Source: Burkholderiaceae bacterium
Lineage (GTDB): Bacteria > Pseudomonadota > Gammaproteobacteria > Burkholderiales > Burkholderiaceae_C
Direction of reading: 5' to 3'
NCBI GenBank assembly: GCA_031285125.1
Contig: JAITWT010000088.1
Span: 1 to 32,984, forward strand
DNA: 32,984 nt
The position numbers and the translations under genes were made by a program. Within the stretch, counting starts at the first letter, position 1. Each line of letters starts with the position of its first letter. Positions 1-12,197 of this stretch are shown one piece after another. Below the pieces are notes generated by a model that was not told the origin of the DNA, searched no databases, and saw only the letters and a list, made by a program, of their open reading frames with translations.

Positions 1-58
1 CAAAATACTCGATTCATCACTCCAAGTTTCATCACAAATGTATTTGCAACAATCCATA

Positions 59-72
59 TTGATCTGAATCAA
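59..72. promoter_or_regulatory. Consensus FNR/ANR box
   Basis: TTGAT-CTGA-ATCAA matches the TTGAT-N4-ATCAA consensus at all 10 defined positions. Confidence 0.6.
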
Positions 73-231
73 ATAACATAAGTATAAAACGACCCGCCCA
101 AACCCACTCAGCTCGCTCAAATCAAGAAACAAAGAAGGATCAGATCAGGCAGATGCTCCGGAAAAGCCGCCAAAGTAACCGTTCAAGAGGGCCATGGAAT
201 GATGGGGATCACCATGCCCTTGTCATCGATA

Positions 232-251
232 TACTATAAGGGTGTATAGTA
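232..251 (+). promoter_or_regulatory. Probable FrmR operator upstream of frmR
   Basis: Perfect 7-bp inverted repeat TACTATA-AGGGTG-TATAGTA, 16 bp before the frmR ATG. AT-rich arms around a G-rich core are the layout of FrmR/RcnR/CsoR-family operators. Confidence 0.75.
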
Positions 252-266
252 CAAATCGATATAACG

Positions 267-530
267 ATGCCTCACACATCCGAAGAGAAGAAAAAAGCCC
301 TGCTGCGCGTGCGCCGTATACGCGGGCAGACCGAAGCGCTAGAGCGCGCGCTGGAAGCGGGCGCTGACTGCGCTCCGGTGCTGCAACAGCTTGCCGCTAT
401 ACGCGGTGCGGTCAATGGCCTGATGTCGCAGGTGCTGGAATCCCACATTCGCGGCGAATTCAGCGACGATCCCGGCCACGCGCAGTTGGCACAGGACATG
501 ACGGCATTGGTGCGCACCTACCTTCGTTGA
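267..530 (+). CDS. frmR: Formaldehyde-responsive transcriptional repressor, FrmR/RcnR family
   Basis: 87 aa; MPHTSEEKKKALLRVRRIRGQTEALERALE closely resembles FrmR. Pro2 and Cys35, the formaldehyde-sensing residues known in FrmR, are present. Directly upstream of adhC/frmA. Confidence 0.9.
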   Translation: MPHTSEEKKKALLRVRRIRGQTEALERALEAGADCAPVLQQLAAIRGAVNGLMSQVLESHIRGEFSDDPGHAQLAQDMTALVRTYLR

Positions 531-1673
<1,143 letters not shown>

Positions 1674-1787
1674 TCACGACTGACGCAAATCGGGTTCGCA
1701 CAAAACGCGTGCCGCAGGGGCGTGACACTGGTGCCTCCTTGTTTGCGTAAGCCCTGTCGATTTTTTCAACCCCACAGGAGACTCCAC

Positions 1788-2363
1788 ATGAGCACTGCGA
1801 TTCACCCCTCCGTCGATGGTGGCGTGCGCAAGGGTGTGCCCGGTTTTACCGGCGGCACGCTGCGCTGCCTGTGCGCCCACGATCCGGTCGAAGTGCGCAT
1901 CGGCGCGCAAGTCGCCTTCAACCACGCCTGCGGCTGTACCAAATGCTGGAAGCCCGGCGGCGCGATGTTCTCGGTCGTCGGCGTCGTGCCGCGCGAGAAA
2001 GTGAGCGTCACCGCCCACGGCGAGAAGCTGAAAGTCGTTGACGCCAACGCACCCATTCAGCGCCACGCCTGCACGGCTTGCGGCGCGCATCTGTATGGCC
2101 GCATCGAAAACACCGGCCACCCGTTTTACGGCCTCGACTTCATCCACACCGAACTGTCGAAAGAGGAGGGCTGGGACGGCCCCGGCTTCGCGGCCTTTGT
2201 CTCCTCGGTCATCGAAAGCGGCACGCCGCCGTCGAAGATGGACGATGTGCGAAAAACCCTGCGCAACCAGGGATTGGAACCCTACGACTGCCTCAGTCCG
2301 CCGCTGATGGACCTGCTCGCCACCCACGCAGCCAAAGCCAAGGGGACGTACCGGGAAGCCTGA
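1788..2363 (+). CDS. gfa: S-(hydroxymethyl)glutathione synthase (glutathione-dependent formaldehyde-activating enzyme)
   Basis: Gfa-type Cys motifs ([20 protein letters not shown]); adjacent to frmA; start at [12 protein letters not shown] after an AGGAG-like RBS. Confidence 0.92.
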   Translation: MSTAIHPSVDGGVRKGVPGFTGGTLRCLCAHDPVEVRIGAQVAFNHACGCTKCWKPGGAMFSVVGVVPREKVSVTAHGEKLKVVDANAPIQRHACTACGAHLYGRIENTGHPFYGLDFIHTELSKEEGWDGPGFAAFVSSVIESGTPPSKMDDVRKTLRNQGLEPYDCLSPPLMDLLATHAAKAKGTYREA

Positions 2364-2534
2364 AAACCCGTGTCAAAACCTCAACGCGGACGCACAGCCG
2401 CAGCCCGGCAGGGAGGGCCAGAAAATAGCGCGGGTGTGAAGCGCGCTGCGCCGGTCTCGCCCGCACCAGATCCATCCGGATCACAATAATGCGGCCCGCG
2501 CTTCGGCCCCCTTTGCCCATTCACTGTTGCGCCC

Positions 2535-3707
2535 ATGAACCCCAATCTCTGGCTTCTCGCGCTGTGTCAGGGCTTGTTCCTCACCAACAACATCTGCTTC
2601 ATCGCCATCAACGGGTTGGTGGGGCTGTCCATGGCGCCGCGGGGCTGGATGGCGACGCTGCCGATCATGGGCTACGTGGTCGGCGGAGCACTGACCACCG
2701 GACTGGTCACGCGCACGCAGCGACGCTTTGGGCGGCGCGTGTCGTTCCAGACCGGCCTGGCCGTGGCGTTGGGCTCGGCGCTGCTGTGTGCGCTGGCCGT
2801 CTCTCTGCACAGCTTCTGGCTGCTGTGCACGGCGACGGTGGTGGCCGGTTATTACAACGCCAATGCACAGCTTTACCGTTTCGCTGCCGCTGAGGTGGTC
2901 GCGCCGCAGTGGCGCGAGAAGGCCGTCTCGCTGGTGATGGCGGGCGGCTTGATCGGCGCGGTGGTCGGCCCCAATCTGGCGAAATACACGCGCGATGCGC
3001 TGCCGGTCCCGTTTACCGGGGTTTATCTGGCGCTGGCCGTGGTGGCGCTGGCCGCGATGGTGTTGATGCAGCGCGTCGTTTTTCCCGCCGCGCCCGCGCG
3101 CCAGGCGGTGCAGCCCCCGGCGCGCGCGCTGGCGGTGATCGCACGCCAGCCGGCCTTTATCACCGCCACCCTGGCGTGCGCGCTGGGTTATGGCGTGATG
3201 AACCTGCTGATGGCCGCGACGCCACTGGCGATGCAGGTGTGCGGCCTGCCTTTCGAGAGCGCGGCGCTGGTCATCCAATGGCATGTCGTTGGCATGTTCG
3301 CGCCGGGTTTTTTCACCGGCCACTTGATTCGCCGTTTCGGCACGCTGGCCGTCATGGGCGCGGGCTTGCTGCTGAACCTGGCTTGTATCGTGGTCGCGCT
3401 TTCGGGCGTGCAGCTGTACCACTTCACCCTGGCGCTGTTCCTGCTTGGCGTGGGTTGGAATTTCCTGTTTACCAGCGGAACGACGCTGGCACTGACCACC
3501 TTCACCTCCGCGGAAAAAGACCGCGCACAAGGCGTGCTCAATTTCTGGGTGTTTGCGGTGCAGGCGCTGTCGTCGTTTTTTTCCGGCGCGCTGGTGACCA
3601 CGCAAGGTTGGCGGCTGCTCAATTTCGGTTCATTGATCCCGGTGGGACTGACCGCTCTGGCCTTGCTGTGGCTGGCCGTTACGCGCCAGGCGCCACGCAC
3701 GCGGTAA
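2535..3707 (+). CDS. MFS transporter
   Basis: 390 aa, about 12 hydrophobic segments, MFS-like sequence (ALTTGLVTRTQRRFGRRVSFQTGLAVALGSALL); substrate not inferable. Confidence 0.85.
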   Translation: MNPNLWLLALCQGLFLTNNICFIAINGLVGLSMAPRGWMATLPIMGYVVGGALTTGLVTRTQRRFGRRVSFQTGLAVALGSALLCALAVSLHSFWLLCTATVVAGYYNANAQLYRFAAAEVVAPQWREKAVSLVMAGGLIGAVVGPNLAKYTRDALPVPFTGVYLALAVVALAAMVLMQRVVFPAAPARQAVQPPARALAVIARQPAFITATLACALGYGVMNLLMAATPLAMQVCGLPFESAALVIQWHVVGMFAPGFFTGHLIRRFGTLAVMGAGLLLNLACIVVALSGVQLYHFTLALFLLGVGWNFLFTSGTTLALTTFTSAEKDRAQGVLNFWVFAVQALSSFFSGALVTTQGWRLLNFGSLIPVGLTALALLWLAVTRQAPRTR

Positions 3708-3762
3708 CACGCAGTAAACACACCCGGCTTTCGCGCTTGTGCGCGCCCGCCGCCCGCCAGAG

Positions 3763-3802
3763 CCCGCCTTCAGCCGGGGGGTCAAACCGGGGCGGGTTTT
3801 AT
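3763..3802 (+). terminator. Rho-independent terminator candidate after the MFS gene
   Basis: CCCGCC ... GGCGGG arms (3763-3768 / 3791-3796) followed by TTTTAT. Confidence 0.5.
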
Positions 3803-3865
3803 ACGTGGCTTTACGCTTGAATTCCTGGGCGCGCCGCATCCGGCGCGGCGAGATTCATCGCGCGG

Positions 3866-4423
3866 TCATCGCGTGGATTTGCGCTCAGGCAACATCCGCA
3901 ACAAGGTGTTGTCATGCATCCAGTAATGGTGAAACAACGCCGCCACCGCGTGCAGGCCGATCAGCCCATAGCCGATGCTCGCCACGGCTTCATGCACTTC
4001 CTTGATCTGCTTGGCCAGCGCCTTGTTCTGGCCGATCAGCGGCGGCAATTCGAGCCCGAAAAACGGCACCGGTTTACCCGCAGCGCTAAACATCAGCCAG
4101 CCGGCCAGCGGCAGCCCCAGCATCATCAGATACAGCAACACATGCACCACGCTTGACAATTTCGTTTGCCATGCCGGAATCGGCGGTTCGATGCGCGGAT
4201 GCGGCATCGCCCAGCGCACCACGATCCGCAGTATGACCAGCACGAAAACCAGCATGCCGAGCATGAAATGCCAGTGTTTCATGGCATCCTGTCCCGCGGA
4301 GCCCTTGGGGAAAATCCCCCGAAATTCCATCAGCGCATACACCGCCGCGATCAGCACCAGCATCAGCCAATGCAGGCCGATCTGCAAGCGGCCGTAGCGC
4401 TGCGTCGTGTTTTTCCAGTTCAT
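3866..4423 (-). CDS. Cytochrome b561 family protein
   Basis: MNWKNTTQRYGRLQIGLHWLMLVLIAAVYALMEFRG...KHWHFMLGMLVFVLVILRIVVRW...HEAVASIGYGLIGLHAVAALFHHYWMHDNTLLRMLP, typical b561 haem-His pattern. Confidence 0.9.
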   Translation of the reverse strand: MNWKNTTQRYGRLQIGLHWLMLVLIAAVYALMEFRGIFPKGSAGQDAMKHWHFMLGMLVFVLVILRIVVRWAMPHPRIEPPIPAWQTKLSSVVHVLLYLMMLGLPLAGWLMFSAAGKPVPFFGLELPPLIGQNKALAKQIKEVHEAVASIGYGLIGLHAVAALFHHYWMHDNTLLRMLPERKSTR

Positions 4424-4566
4424 GAGGACTTCTCCATAGGTTTTTGAGTGTTGGCGAACCGCGCAAAAAGCAGGATCGCGCAGGATCGCCATTGATGATT
4501 GATTCTAAGAAGAGGAATATGAACGCGCGATGAACCGGGCTGACCGCACCCACGCCAACTTCGGAT

Positions 4567-5703
<1,137 letters not shown>

Positions 5704-5764
5704 TTACGGGCAAGCGCGCTCGAAAGAGGAGGGCGCGCGGCTGCGGAAATAGTGTAAACAGGCC

Positions 5765-6937
5765 CTACTTCGTCTGGCCTCCAGGTACGCTGCCCTCGAC
5801 GCCCTTCACATAGAAATTGATGGTTCTCAGGAAAGCATCATCGGCGACGCGGCCCTGGGCCACGACGGTTTTGCCGCTCTGATCGAAGATCGGCCCCGTC
5901 CAGATGGCAAAACTGCCGTCCTTCAGCCCCTGCTTGGCGGCATCGACCTTGGCTTTCAGATCAGCCGGCACGTCTGGCGCGATCGCGGCCAAGTCGATCG
6001 CGCCTTCCTTGACGCCCCACCAGCTGTGGCTGGTTTTCCAGGTGCCCTTGAGCACGTCGTGCACGGTCTTGATGTAGTACGGGCCCCAGTTAACCACCGC
6101 CGAGGCGAGATGCGCCTTCGGGCCGTAAGCGCTCATATCGGAATCCCAGCCGAAAGCGCGCTTGCCTTTTCCCTGCGCGGTCTTGAGCACTGCGGCTGAA
6201 TCGGTGTTCTGAAACAGCACGTCAGCGCCGTCGTTGATGAGCGCGGTGGCCGCTTCGGTTTCCTTGGGCGGATTGAACCAATCGTTGACCCAGACGACTT
6301 TGGTCGTGATCTTCGCGTTGACGGACTGCGCGCCGAGCGTGAAGCTGTCGATGTTGCGCAGCACTTCGGGAATCGGCACCGAGCCCACCACGCCGAGCAC
6401 GTTGGTTTGGGTCATGCCGCCCGCGACGATGCCCGCCAGGTACGCGCCTTCGTAGGTACGGCTGTCATAGGTGCGCATATTGGGCGCGGTTTTATAACCC
6501 GTGGCGTGCTCGAATTTGACATTGGGGAAATCGGCCGCGACTTTGAGCATCGGCTCCATGTAGCCGAAGGTGGTCCCGATGATCAGCTGGTTGCCTTGGC
6601 TGGCAAAATCGCGCAGCACGCGCTCGGCATCGGCAGATTCGGCCACGCTTTCGACGTAGGAGGTGTGGATCTTGTCCCCGAACTCCTTCTCGAGCGCCTT
6701 ACGGCCCCGGTCATGCGCATAGGACCAGCCGCCATCGCCCACCGGGCCCACATAGGCGAAGGCGATATTCAGCGGCCCGGCCACAGGGCCGCTGGCAGCC
6801 GCCGCGCTGGTGTGCGCCGCCGGCGCGGCACGGGGAGCGGGTGTTTCATCTTTTTTGCCGCAGGCGGCCAGAACAACAAGGCTGGCCAATGAAACCGTCA
6901 CCAGCCTGCGCAGAGAACGTTTGTGCAAATCAGTCAT
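5765..6937 (-). CDS. BMP-family ABC transporter substrate-binding lipoprotein (purine/nucleoside type)
   Basis: N-terminal lipobox (LVVLAACGKK), NIAFAYVGPVGDGGWSYAHDRGRKALEKEFG, GTTFGYMEPM; followed by permeases and ATPase. Confidence 0.9.
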   Translation of the reverse strand: MTDLHKRSLRRLVTVSLASLVVLAACGKKDETPAPRAAPAAHTSAAAASGPVAGPLNIAFAYVGPVGDGGWSYAHDRGRKALEKEFGDKIHTSYVESVAESADAERVLRDFASQGNQLIIGTTFGYMEPMLKVAADFPNVKFEHATGYKTAPNMRTYDSRTYEGAYLAGIVAGGMTQTNVLGVVGSVPIPEVLRNIDSFTLGAQSVNAKITTKVVWVNDWFNPPKETEAATALINDGADVLFQNTDSAAVLKTAQGKGKRAFGWDSDMSAYGPKAHLASAVVNWGPYYIKTVHDVLKGTWKTSHSWWGVKEGAIDLAAIAPDVPADLKAKVDAAKQGLKDGSFAIWTGPIFDQSGKTVVAQGRVADDAFLRTINFYVKGVEGSVPGGQTK

Positions 6938-6989
6938 GCAAGTCCTTGGGAAAAGAGCCGGAAGGGAAATAGAGCGCTCACCCAGATGA

Positions 6990-7913
6990 TTATGAGCCGG
7001 GGTAGAAGGGTTTACCTATCGACGCAGGGATGTTCGCACGAATGAAGGCCGGGTTGCGCGAAATGATCGCCAGCACAACGATCGGCGCGAGGTACTGCAA
7101 CATGCTCAGCCATTGACTGGGCACGTTCACCCCGGTACTTTGCAGATAGAGCCCCAGCATCGACACGCCGCCGAACAGGTAGGCGCCCAGCAGCACGCGC
7201 AACGGCCGCCAGGTGGCAAAGGTGGTCAGCGCCAGTGCGATCCAGCCGCGCCCGGAGACCATGCCCTGCACCCATAGCGGCGTATAGATGGTTGACAGAT
7301 AAGCCCCCGCCAGTCCGCACAACGCGCCTCCCGTGAGCACCGCCAACAGGCGGATGCGCCGCACCGGGTAGCCCAGCGCGTGCGCCGATTCGGGCGATTC
7401 GCCGACCGCGCGCAACACCAGCCCGGCGCGCGTACGGTAGAGGAAGCCGACCAGCGCCAGCGCCAGCAGCACCGTCAGATAAACCACCGGATGCTGGCGA
7501 AACAACGCCGGGCCGAGCAGCGGAATGTTGGACAGCCCCGGAATCGCCCACGACGCGCCGGCCACCGGCAGCCGGGCCTGCACGTAGCCGGTACCGACGA
7601 AAGCCGAAAAGCCGCCGCCGAACAGGCTCAGCGCGAGACCGGTGGCGTACTGATTGGTGTTCAGCCAGATCACCAACGCGCCAAAGCAGGCCGCCAGCAG
7701 TGTTCCCGCCGCCATGCCGGCCAGGAGCCCGATCCAAACGCTGTGTGTGCCCACTGCCGTGGCAAAGCCCGCCAGTGCGGCACAGAGCATGATGCCTTCA
7801 GCCCCCAGGTTGACGATGCCGGCCTTCTCGTTGATGAGCAGGCCGAGCGCGGCAATGGCCAACACGGTCCCGGCGCTCAACATCGAGCCGATCAGCGCGC
7901 CATAGCTTTCCAT
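6990..7913 (-). CDS. ABC transporter permease (BMP/nucleoside type)
   Basis: MESYGALIGSMLSAGTVLAIAALGLLINEKAGIVNLGAEGIMLCAALAGF, typical NupQ/YufQ-like permease. Confidence 0.9.
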   Translation of the reverse strand: MESYGALIGSMLSAGTVLAIAALGLLINEKAGIVNLGAEGIMLCAALAGFATAVGTHSVWIGLLAGMAAGTLLAACFGALVIWLNTNQYATGLALSLFGGGFSAFVGTGYVQARLPVAGASWAIPGLSNIPLLGPALFRQHPVVYLTVLLALALVGFLYRTRAGLVLRAVGESPESAHALGYPVRRIRLLAVLTGGALCGLAGAYLSTIYTPLWVQGMVSGRGWIALALTTFATWRPLRVLLGAYLFGGVSMLGLYLQSTGVNVPSQWLSMLQYLAPIVVLAIISRNPAFIRANIPASIGKPFYPGS

Positions 7914-7914
7914 T

Positions 7915-8994
7915 TCAGCGTGCTCCTTCGTCCTTGTGCACCGCCTTGCGGCCGATGCGGTAGGCGATCAGTGTGTCGCAAGCCAGCAGCGAGAACAGCA
8001 GCAATCCCTGAAACACTTCGGTGATTGATTTGGGCAAGCCCAGGCGTGATTGCGCCAACTCGCCGCCGATATAAAGCAGGCTGATCAGCAGCGCCGAAAG
8101 CACCATGCCCACCGGGTGCAAACGCCCGATAAAAGCCACGATGATCGCCGCAAAGCCGTAGCCTGAAGGCACTTGCGGCGTTAGCTGACCGATCGGCCCG
8201 GCCACCTCGAGCGCGCCGGCCAGCCCGGCGCTGCCGCCTGATGCGAGCAGTGCCGTCCACAGCGCGCGCCGGGCCGAAAACCCCGCATAACGCGCCGCCG
8301 CTGGCGCCTGCCCGCCCACTTGTTGCGCGAAGCCGGCGCGCGTGCGAAACAAATAGCCCCACAGCAACACCGCACCCGCCAACGCAATCGGCAAGCCGAT
8401 GGTGACGCGCGCGCCCTTGATCAGACGCGGAATCTGCGTGCCGGCCTCGAACATTTGGGTCTGCGGGAAGCCGTAGCCCATCGGGTCTTTCCATGGCCCG
8501 TGGACCAAGTAGCTCAGCAGCAGTATCGCCACATAAACAAGCATCAGGCTGACCAGAATCTCGTTGGCATTGCAGCGATCGCGCAGAAAAGCCACGATCG
8601 CCGCCCATGCCATGCCCCCGGCCACGCCCCCCAACAGCACCGGCAGCACGATCCAGCGGCCCGTGTCCGGATCGGCCAGCAAGGCAATGCCGCCCGCAAC
8701 GATCGCGCCCGCAACGAACTGGCCTTCGGCGCCGATGTTCCAGACATTCGAGCGAAAGCACACCGCCAGCCCCAGCGCGATCAACAGCAACGGCGTGGCC
8801 TTGAGCAGTAACTCGCCGATCGCATACCCGCCGCGCAGCGGCTCGATAAAGAACACCCGCAGCGCCTGCGCCGGATCCTTGCCCAGCGCCGTGAACAGCG
8901 CGATGCCAATCAGCACCGTGATGAGCAGCGCAAGCACCGGCGAGGCGACGCTCCAGAAGCGGGAAAACTGGGGGCGCAATTCAAGCCGAAGCAT
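7915..8994 (-). CDS. ABC transporter permease (BMP/nucleoside type)
   Basis: SNVWNIGAEGQFVAGAIVAGGIALL; NupP/YufP-like; overlaps the ATPase gene end. Confidence 0.9.
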   Translation of the reverse strand: MLRLELRPQFSRFWSVASPVLALLITVLIGIALFTALGKDPAQALRVFFIEPLRGGYAIGELLLKATPLLLIALGLAVCFRSNVWNIGAEGQFVAGAIVAGGIALLADPDTGRWIVLPVLLGGVAGGMAWAAIVAFLRDRCNANEILVSLMLVYVAILLLSYLVHGPWKDPMGYGFPQTQMFEAGTQIPRLIKGARVTIGLPIALAGAVLLWGYLFRTRAGFAQQVGGQAPAAARYAGFSARRALWTALLASGGSAGLAGALEVAGPIGQLTPQVPSGYGFAAIIVAFIGRLHPVGMVLSALLISLLYIGGELAQSRLGLPKSITEVFQGLLLFSLLACDTLIAYRIGRKAVHKDEGAR

Positions 8995-10579
8995 GCGCGC
9001 GCTCCTGGGTCCGGCTCACGTTTTCCGGGGCTTTTTCTTGCGCCGCGCCTGCCCTGTCTACGCTGTTCCACAGCCCGCTCATCCACTCGCCAATCTGAGT
9101 GACTGTGGCCTGGGTGCGCGCCACTGACGGCGACAAGCGCCCTTTGGCGATCACATACAGACGGTCACAGATTTCGAACAGTTCTTCCAGTTCTTCGCTG
9201 ACGACCAGTACGGCACAGCCAGCGTCACGCAACGCCAGAATTTCACCGCGAATCAGCGCCGCCGCGCCCACATCGACCCCCCAGGTCGGCTGGGCGACGA
9301 TGAACACGCGCGGATCGGCGTCGATCTCGCGGCCCATGATGAATTTCTGCAAATTACCGCCTGACAACGAGCGCGCCGCCGCCGCCGGGCCGCCGCCTTT
9401 GACTTGGAAATTTTCGATAATGCGCGCGGCCTGCTGGCGCAACGCGCGCACGTCGATCCAGCCGCCCCGGCGCACGGCCTCGCGGCGCGTCAGCAGCAGG
9501 TTGTGCGCAAGCGACAGCGCGGGCACCGCGCCGCGGCCGAGCCGCTCCTCGGGCACAAAGTGCAGCCCCAGCGCGCGCCGCGCCAACGGCGGCAAACGGC
9601 CCGCCTCTTGCGCACCGATCCAGACCGCCTTCGACGCGGCGCGGGTGTCTTCGCCGGCGAGCACGCGCAACAGTTCTTTTTGTCCGTTACCCGAAATTCC
9701 AGCGATACCGGCCACTTCGCCCGCACACACTTGCAGTGTGATCTCCTTCAGATCGACGCCGAACGGCTCCTCGCGCGGCAGGCTCAACCCTTCGACGCGC
9801 AGCATCGGTACGCCGGCGTGCAATTCCCGGCGCGCCAACGCCGGCGGCTCGGCGCCGATCATCAGACGCGAAAGCGATTCGTTGCTTTCACGGCGTGGAT
9901 CGCACACGCCGCTGACTTCTCCGGCGCGCAGCACCGTGCAGACTTCACACAACGCGCGGATTTCGTGCAGCTTGTGGCTGATGTACAGAATCGAACAACC
10001 GGCACGCGCCAACTGGCGCAGCGCCGCGAACAGCCACTGGACGGCTTGCGGCGCGAGCACCGAGGTGGGCTCGTCCAGGATCAGCAGCCTCGGATGGGTC
10101 AGCAAGGCACGCACAATCTCCACCCGCTGCATCTCCCCGGCAGACAGCGTATGCACGGGCCGCGCGGGATCGATCTCCAGTGCGTACTCACTGGCCTTGG
10201 CGCGAAGGCGCTGGCGCACTTGGGCCAGCGACAAATGCCGATCCAATCCGAGCCAGACGTTCTCGGCCACGGTCAGGGTGTCGAACAAGCTGAAATGCTG
10301 GAACACCATGCCGATCCCCAGCGCGCGGGCCTGTTGCGGGTGGCGCATCACCACGGCGCGACCATCGAAATGAATGACGCCTTCGTCGGGCTGCACCGCG
10401 CCGTAGATGATCTTCATCAGCGTCGATTTGCCTGCGCCGTTTTCGCCCAGCACAGCATGGATTTCACCGGGTTGCACCGTCAGCGAGACATCGTGGTTGG
10501 CGATGACCGAGGGGTAACGCTTGGTGATGTGGGCAAGCTGAAGGCGAGGGGCGGTCATGGCAGGCTGCGTAGACACCAA
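8981..10579 (-). CDS. ABC transporter ATP-binding protein with two ABC domains (simple-sugar/nucleoside type)
   Basis: Walker A GENGAGKST, signature LSAGEMQRVEI, Walker B LLILDEPTSVL; second half LSGGNLQKFIMGREI. The true start may be MTAPRLQ (about 10558). Confidence 0.93.
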   Translation of the reverse strand: MVSTQPAMTAPRLQLAHITKRYPSVIANHDVSLTVQPGEIHAVLGENGAGKSTLMKIIYGAVQPDEGVIHFDGRAVVMRHPQQARALGIGMVFQHFSLFDTLTVAENVWLGLDRHLSLAQVRQRLRAKASEYALEIDPARPVHTLSAGEMQRVEIVRALLTHPRLLILDEPTSVLAPQAVQWLFAALRQLARAGCSILYISHKLHEIRALCEVCTVLRAGEVSGVCDPRRESNESLSRLMIGAEPPALARRELHAGVPMLRVEGLSLPREEPFGVDLKEITLQVCAGEVAGIAGISGNGQKELLRVLAGEDTRAASKAVWIGAQEAGRLPPLARRALGLHFVPEERLGRGAVPALSLAHNLLLTRREAVRRGGWIDVRALRQQAARIIENFQVKGGGPAAAARSLSGGNLQKFIMGREIDADPRVFIVAQPTWGVDVGAAALIRGEILALRDAGCAVLVVSEELEELFEICDRLYVIAKGRLSPSVARTQATVTQIGEWMSGLWNSVDRAGAAQEKAPENVSRTQERAHASA

Positions 10580-10799
10580 TGAGGCGACCCGTGATTTGAA
10601 CCTAAAAACGGCACCGTTGACCGCTTGTTGTCTCAGAAAAGCCGCATGAATATCGCCTTGCGCAAGCTCGGCACGCTGGGCTTCTTGTTTATGGGTGAGC
10701 GCGCTACGTGCCCGCCCGCGTCGCTTTCTGGCTCAACACCCTGCAAAGATGGCTTTCTTTGCTCAATGACCCGCGCGCCTGCGCCTGGCTTGTCAACGC

Positions 10800-12152
10800 T
10801 CAAAAAATCAGCACCGCCCGAAAATCGTTCACATTGGTATAGCTCGGCCCCGTGACCAGCAAATCGCCAATGGCCGCGAAGTAGCCGTAGGCATCGTTGC
10901 GATCGAGATATTCGGAGAATTTGCAGCCGGCACGCTGCGCGCGCGCAAGGGTGTCGGGGGTGACAAAAGCGCCCGCATTGTCCTCGGTCCCGTCGATGCC
11001 GTCGGTATCAGCAGCCAGCGCCCACACACCGGCCTGTCCCATCAGTGCGCCTGCCAGGCCCATGCAAAACTCGCTGGCGCGGCCACCGCGTCCTTTGGCG
11101 TGGCCGGGCCGGGGAGGACGCACCGTGACGCTGGTTTCCCCGCCCGACAGGATCACGCAAGGCCGCGCAAAAGGCGCACCATGCCGCGCCACGGCGCGCG
11201 CCAGCGCCGCGTGAACCTTACCGACTTCGCGCGATTCGCCTTCTACCTCGTCGCTTAGGATGTATGCGCTCACTCCTTCTTCGCGCGCTGCCTGGGCGGC
11301 TGCTTCAAGCGACTGACGGGGCGTGGCGATCAAACGCACCGTCGGATCTACCCAGCGCGCATCGCCGGGCTTGGGTGTTTCCAGATCACCCCGCTCCAGC
11401 GCAGCGCGCACGGCGGACGGCAACGCAATCCGGTAGCGCTCAAGGAGGGCCAGCGCGTCCGCGCAAGTACTCGCGTCGGGCACGGTCGGGCCACTGGCGA
11501 TTACTGCCGGATCGTCACCCGGCACATCGCTGATCGCCAGCGTTAACACCCGTGCTGGGGCACAAGCCAAGGCCAGCCGCCCGCCCTTGACACACGAGAG
11601 GTGCTTGCGCACGCAGTTGATTTCGGCAATCGTGGCGCCGCACCGGAGTAATTGCTGGTAGATATTTTGTTTATCTTGCAGCGTCAACCCTTTGGCGGGT
11701 GCCGCCAGCAAGGCCGAACCGCCACCGGAGATCAGGCACAGCACCAGATCGTCCTCCGTCAGCCCTTGAGCGAGCGCCAGCATGCGCTGCGCTGCGCGCT
11801 CGCTGGCCGCATCAGGCACGGGGTGTGCGGCCTCGACCACTTCAATCCGCAGCGGCGGCCCTTCGGGTCGTGGCGGAATATGCCCATAGCGCGTGACTAC
11901 CAATCCGGACAGCGGCGCATCGGCTGGCCACGCCGCATCGAGCGCCTGCGCCATCGCGCCAGCGGCTTTGCCCGCACCCAACACCAGCGTTCTGCCGCGC
12001 GGTATGGGCGGCAGGTGTGCAGCCAGCATCTGGCCCGGCAAAGCGCATGCGACGGCGGCGCGGTAAAGGCGCTCAAGGAAGGCCCGCGGCGCCCGGTGCG
12101 GTTCAAGCGGTACTGGCGAAATAGTCACCGCAAATGGGTAGTGCATGACCAT
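10800..12152 (-). CDS. Glycerate 2-kinase / MOFRL family protein (TtuD-like)
   Basis: LVLGAGKAAGAMAQALD, LCLISGGGSALLAAPAKGLTLQDKQ, NCVRKHLSCVKGGRLA, SDVPGDDPAVIASGPTVPD, LAADTDGIDGTEDNAGAF. Confidence 0.92.
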   Translation of the reverse strand: MVMHYPFAVTISPVPLEPHRAPRAFLERLYRAAVACALPGQMLAAHLPPIPRGRTLVLGAGKAAGAMAQALDAAWPADAPLSGLVVTRYGHIPPRPEGPPLRIEVVEAAHPVPDAASERAAQRMLALAQGLTEDDLVLCLISGGGSALLAAPAKGLTLQDKQNIYQQLLRCGATIAEINCVRKHLSCVKGGRLALACAPARVLTLAISDVPGDDPAVIASGPTVPDASTCADALALLERYRIALPSAVRAALERGDLETPKPGDARWVDPTVRLIATPRQSLEAAAQAAREEGVSAYILSDEVEGESREVGKVHAALARAVARHGAPFARPCVILSGGETSVTVRPPRPGHAKGRGGRASEFCMGLAGALMGQAGVWALAADTDGIDGTEDNAGAFVTPDTLARAQRAGCKFSEYLDRNDAYGYFAAIGDLLVTGPSYTNVNDFRAVLIF

Positions 12153-12197
12153 AGGATTAAATTCTCCCGAGGCCTGTCACAATCATGCTACAAACAT

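Noticed and set aside
2481-3605. 374-aa minus-strand ORF antisense to the MFS gene
   Set aside because: Composition dominated by R/H/Q/G; shadow of the MFS coding sequence.
9099-10582. Long plus-strand ORFs (424 and 392 aa) antisense to the ABC ATPase
   Set aside because: Two overlapping frames both open because of GC codon bias; no domain signatures, while the minus strand has clear Walker and signature motifs.
10607-10618. AACGG-CA-CCGTT inverted repeat upstream of the ABC ATPase gene
   Set aside because: Arms of only 5 bp; too short to claim as an operator without comparative data.
10625-10855. Possible small gene or gene remnant between the ABC ATPase and the glycerate kinase
   Set aside because: 76 aa with no recognisable motif; a second frame (VAFWLNTLQRWLSLLNDPRACAWLVN) looks protein-like, but I could not support a specific pseudogene.
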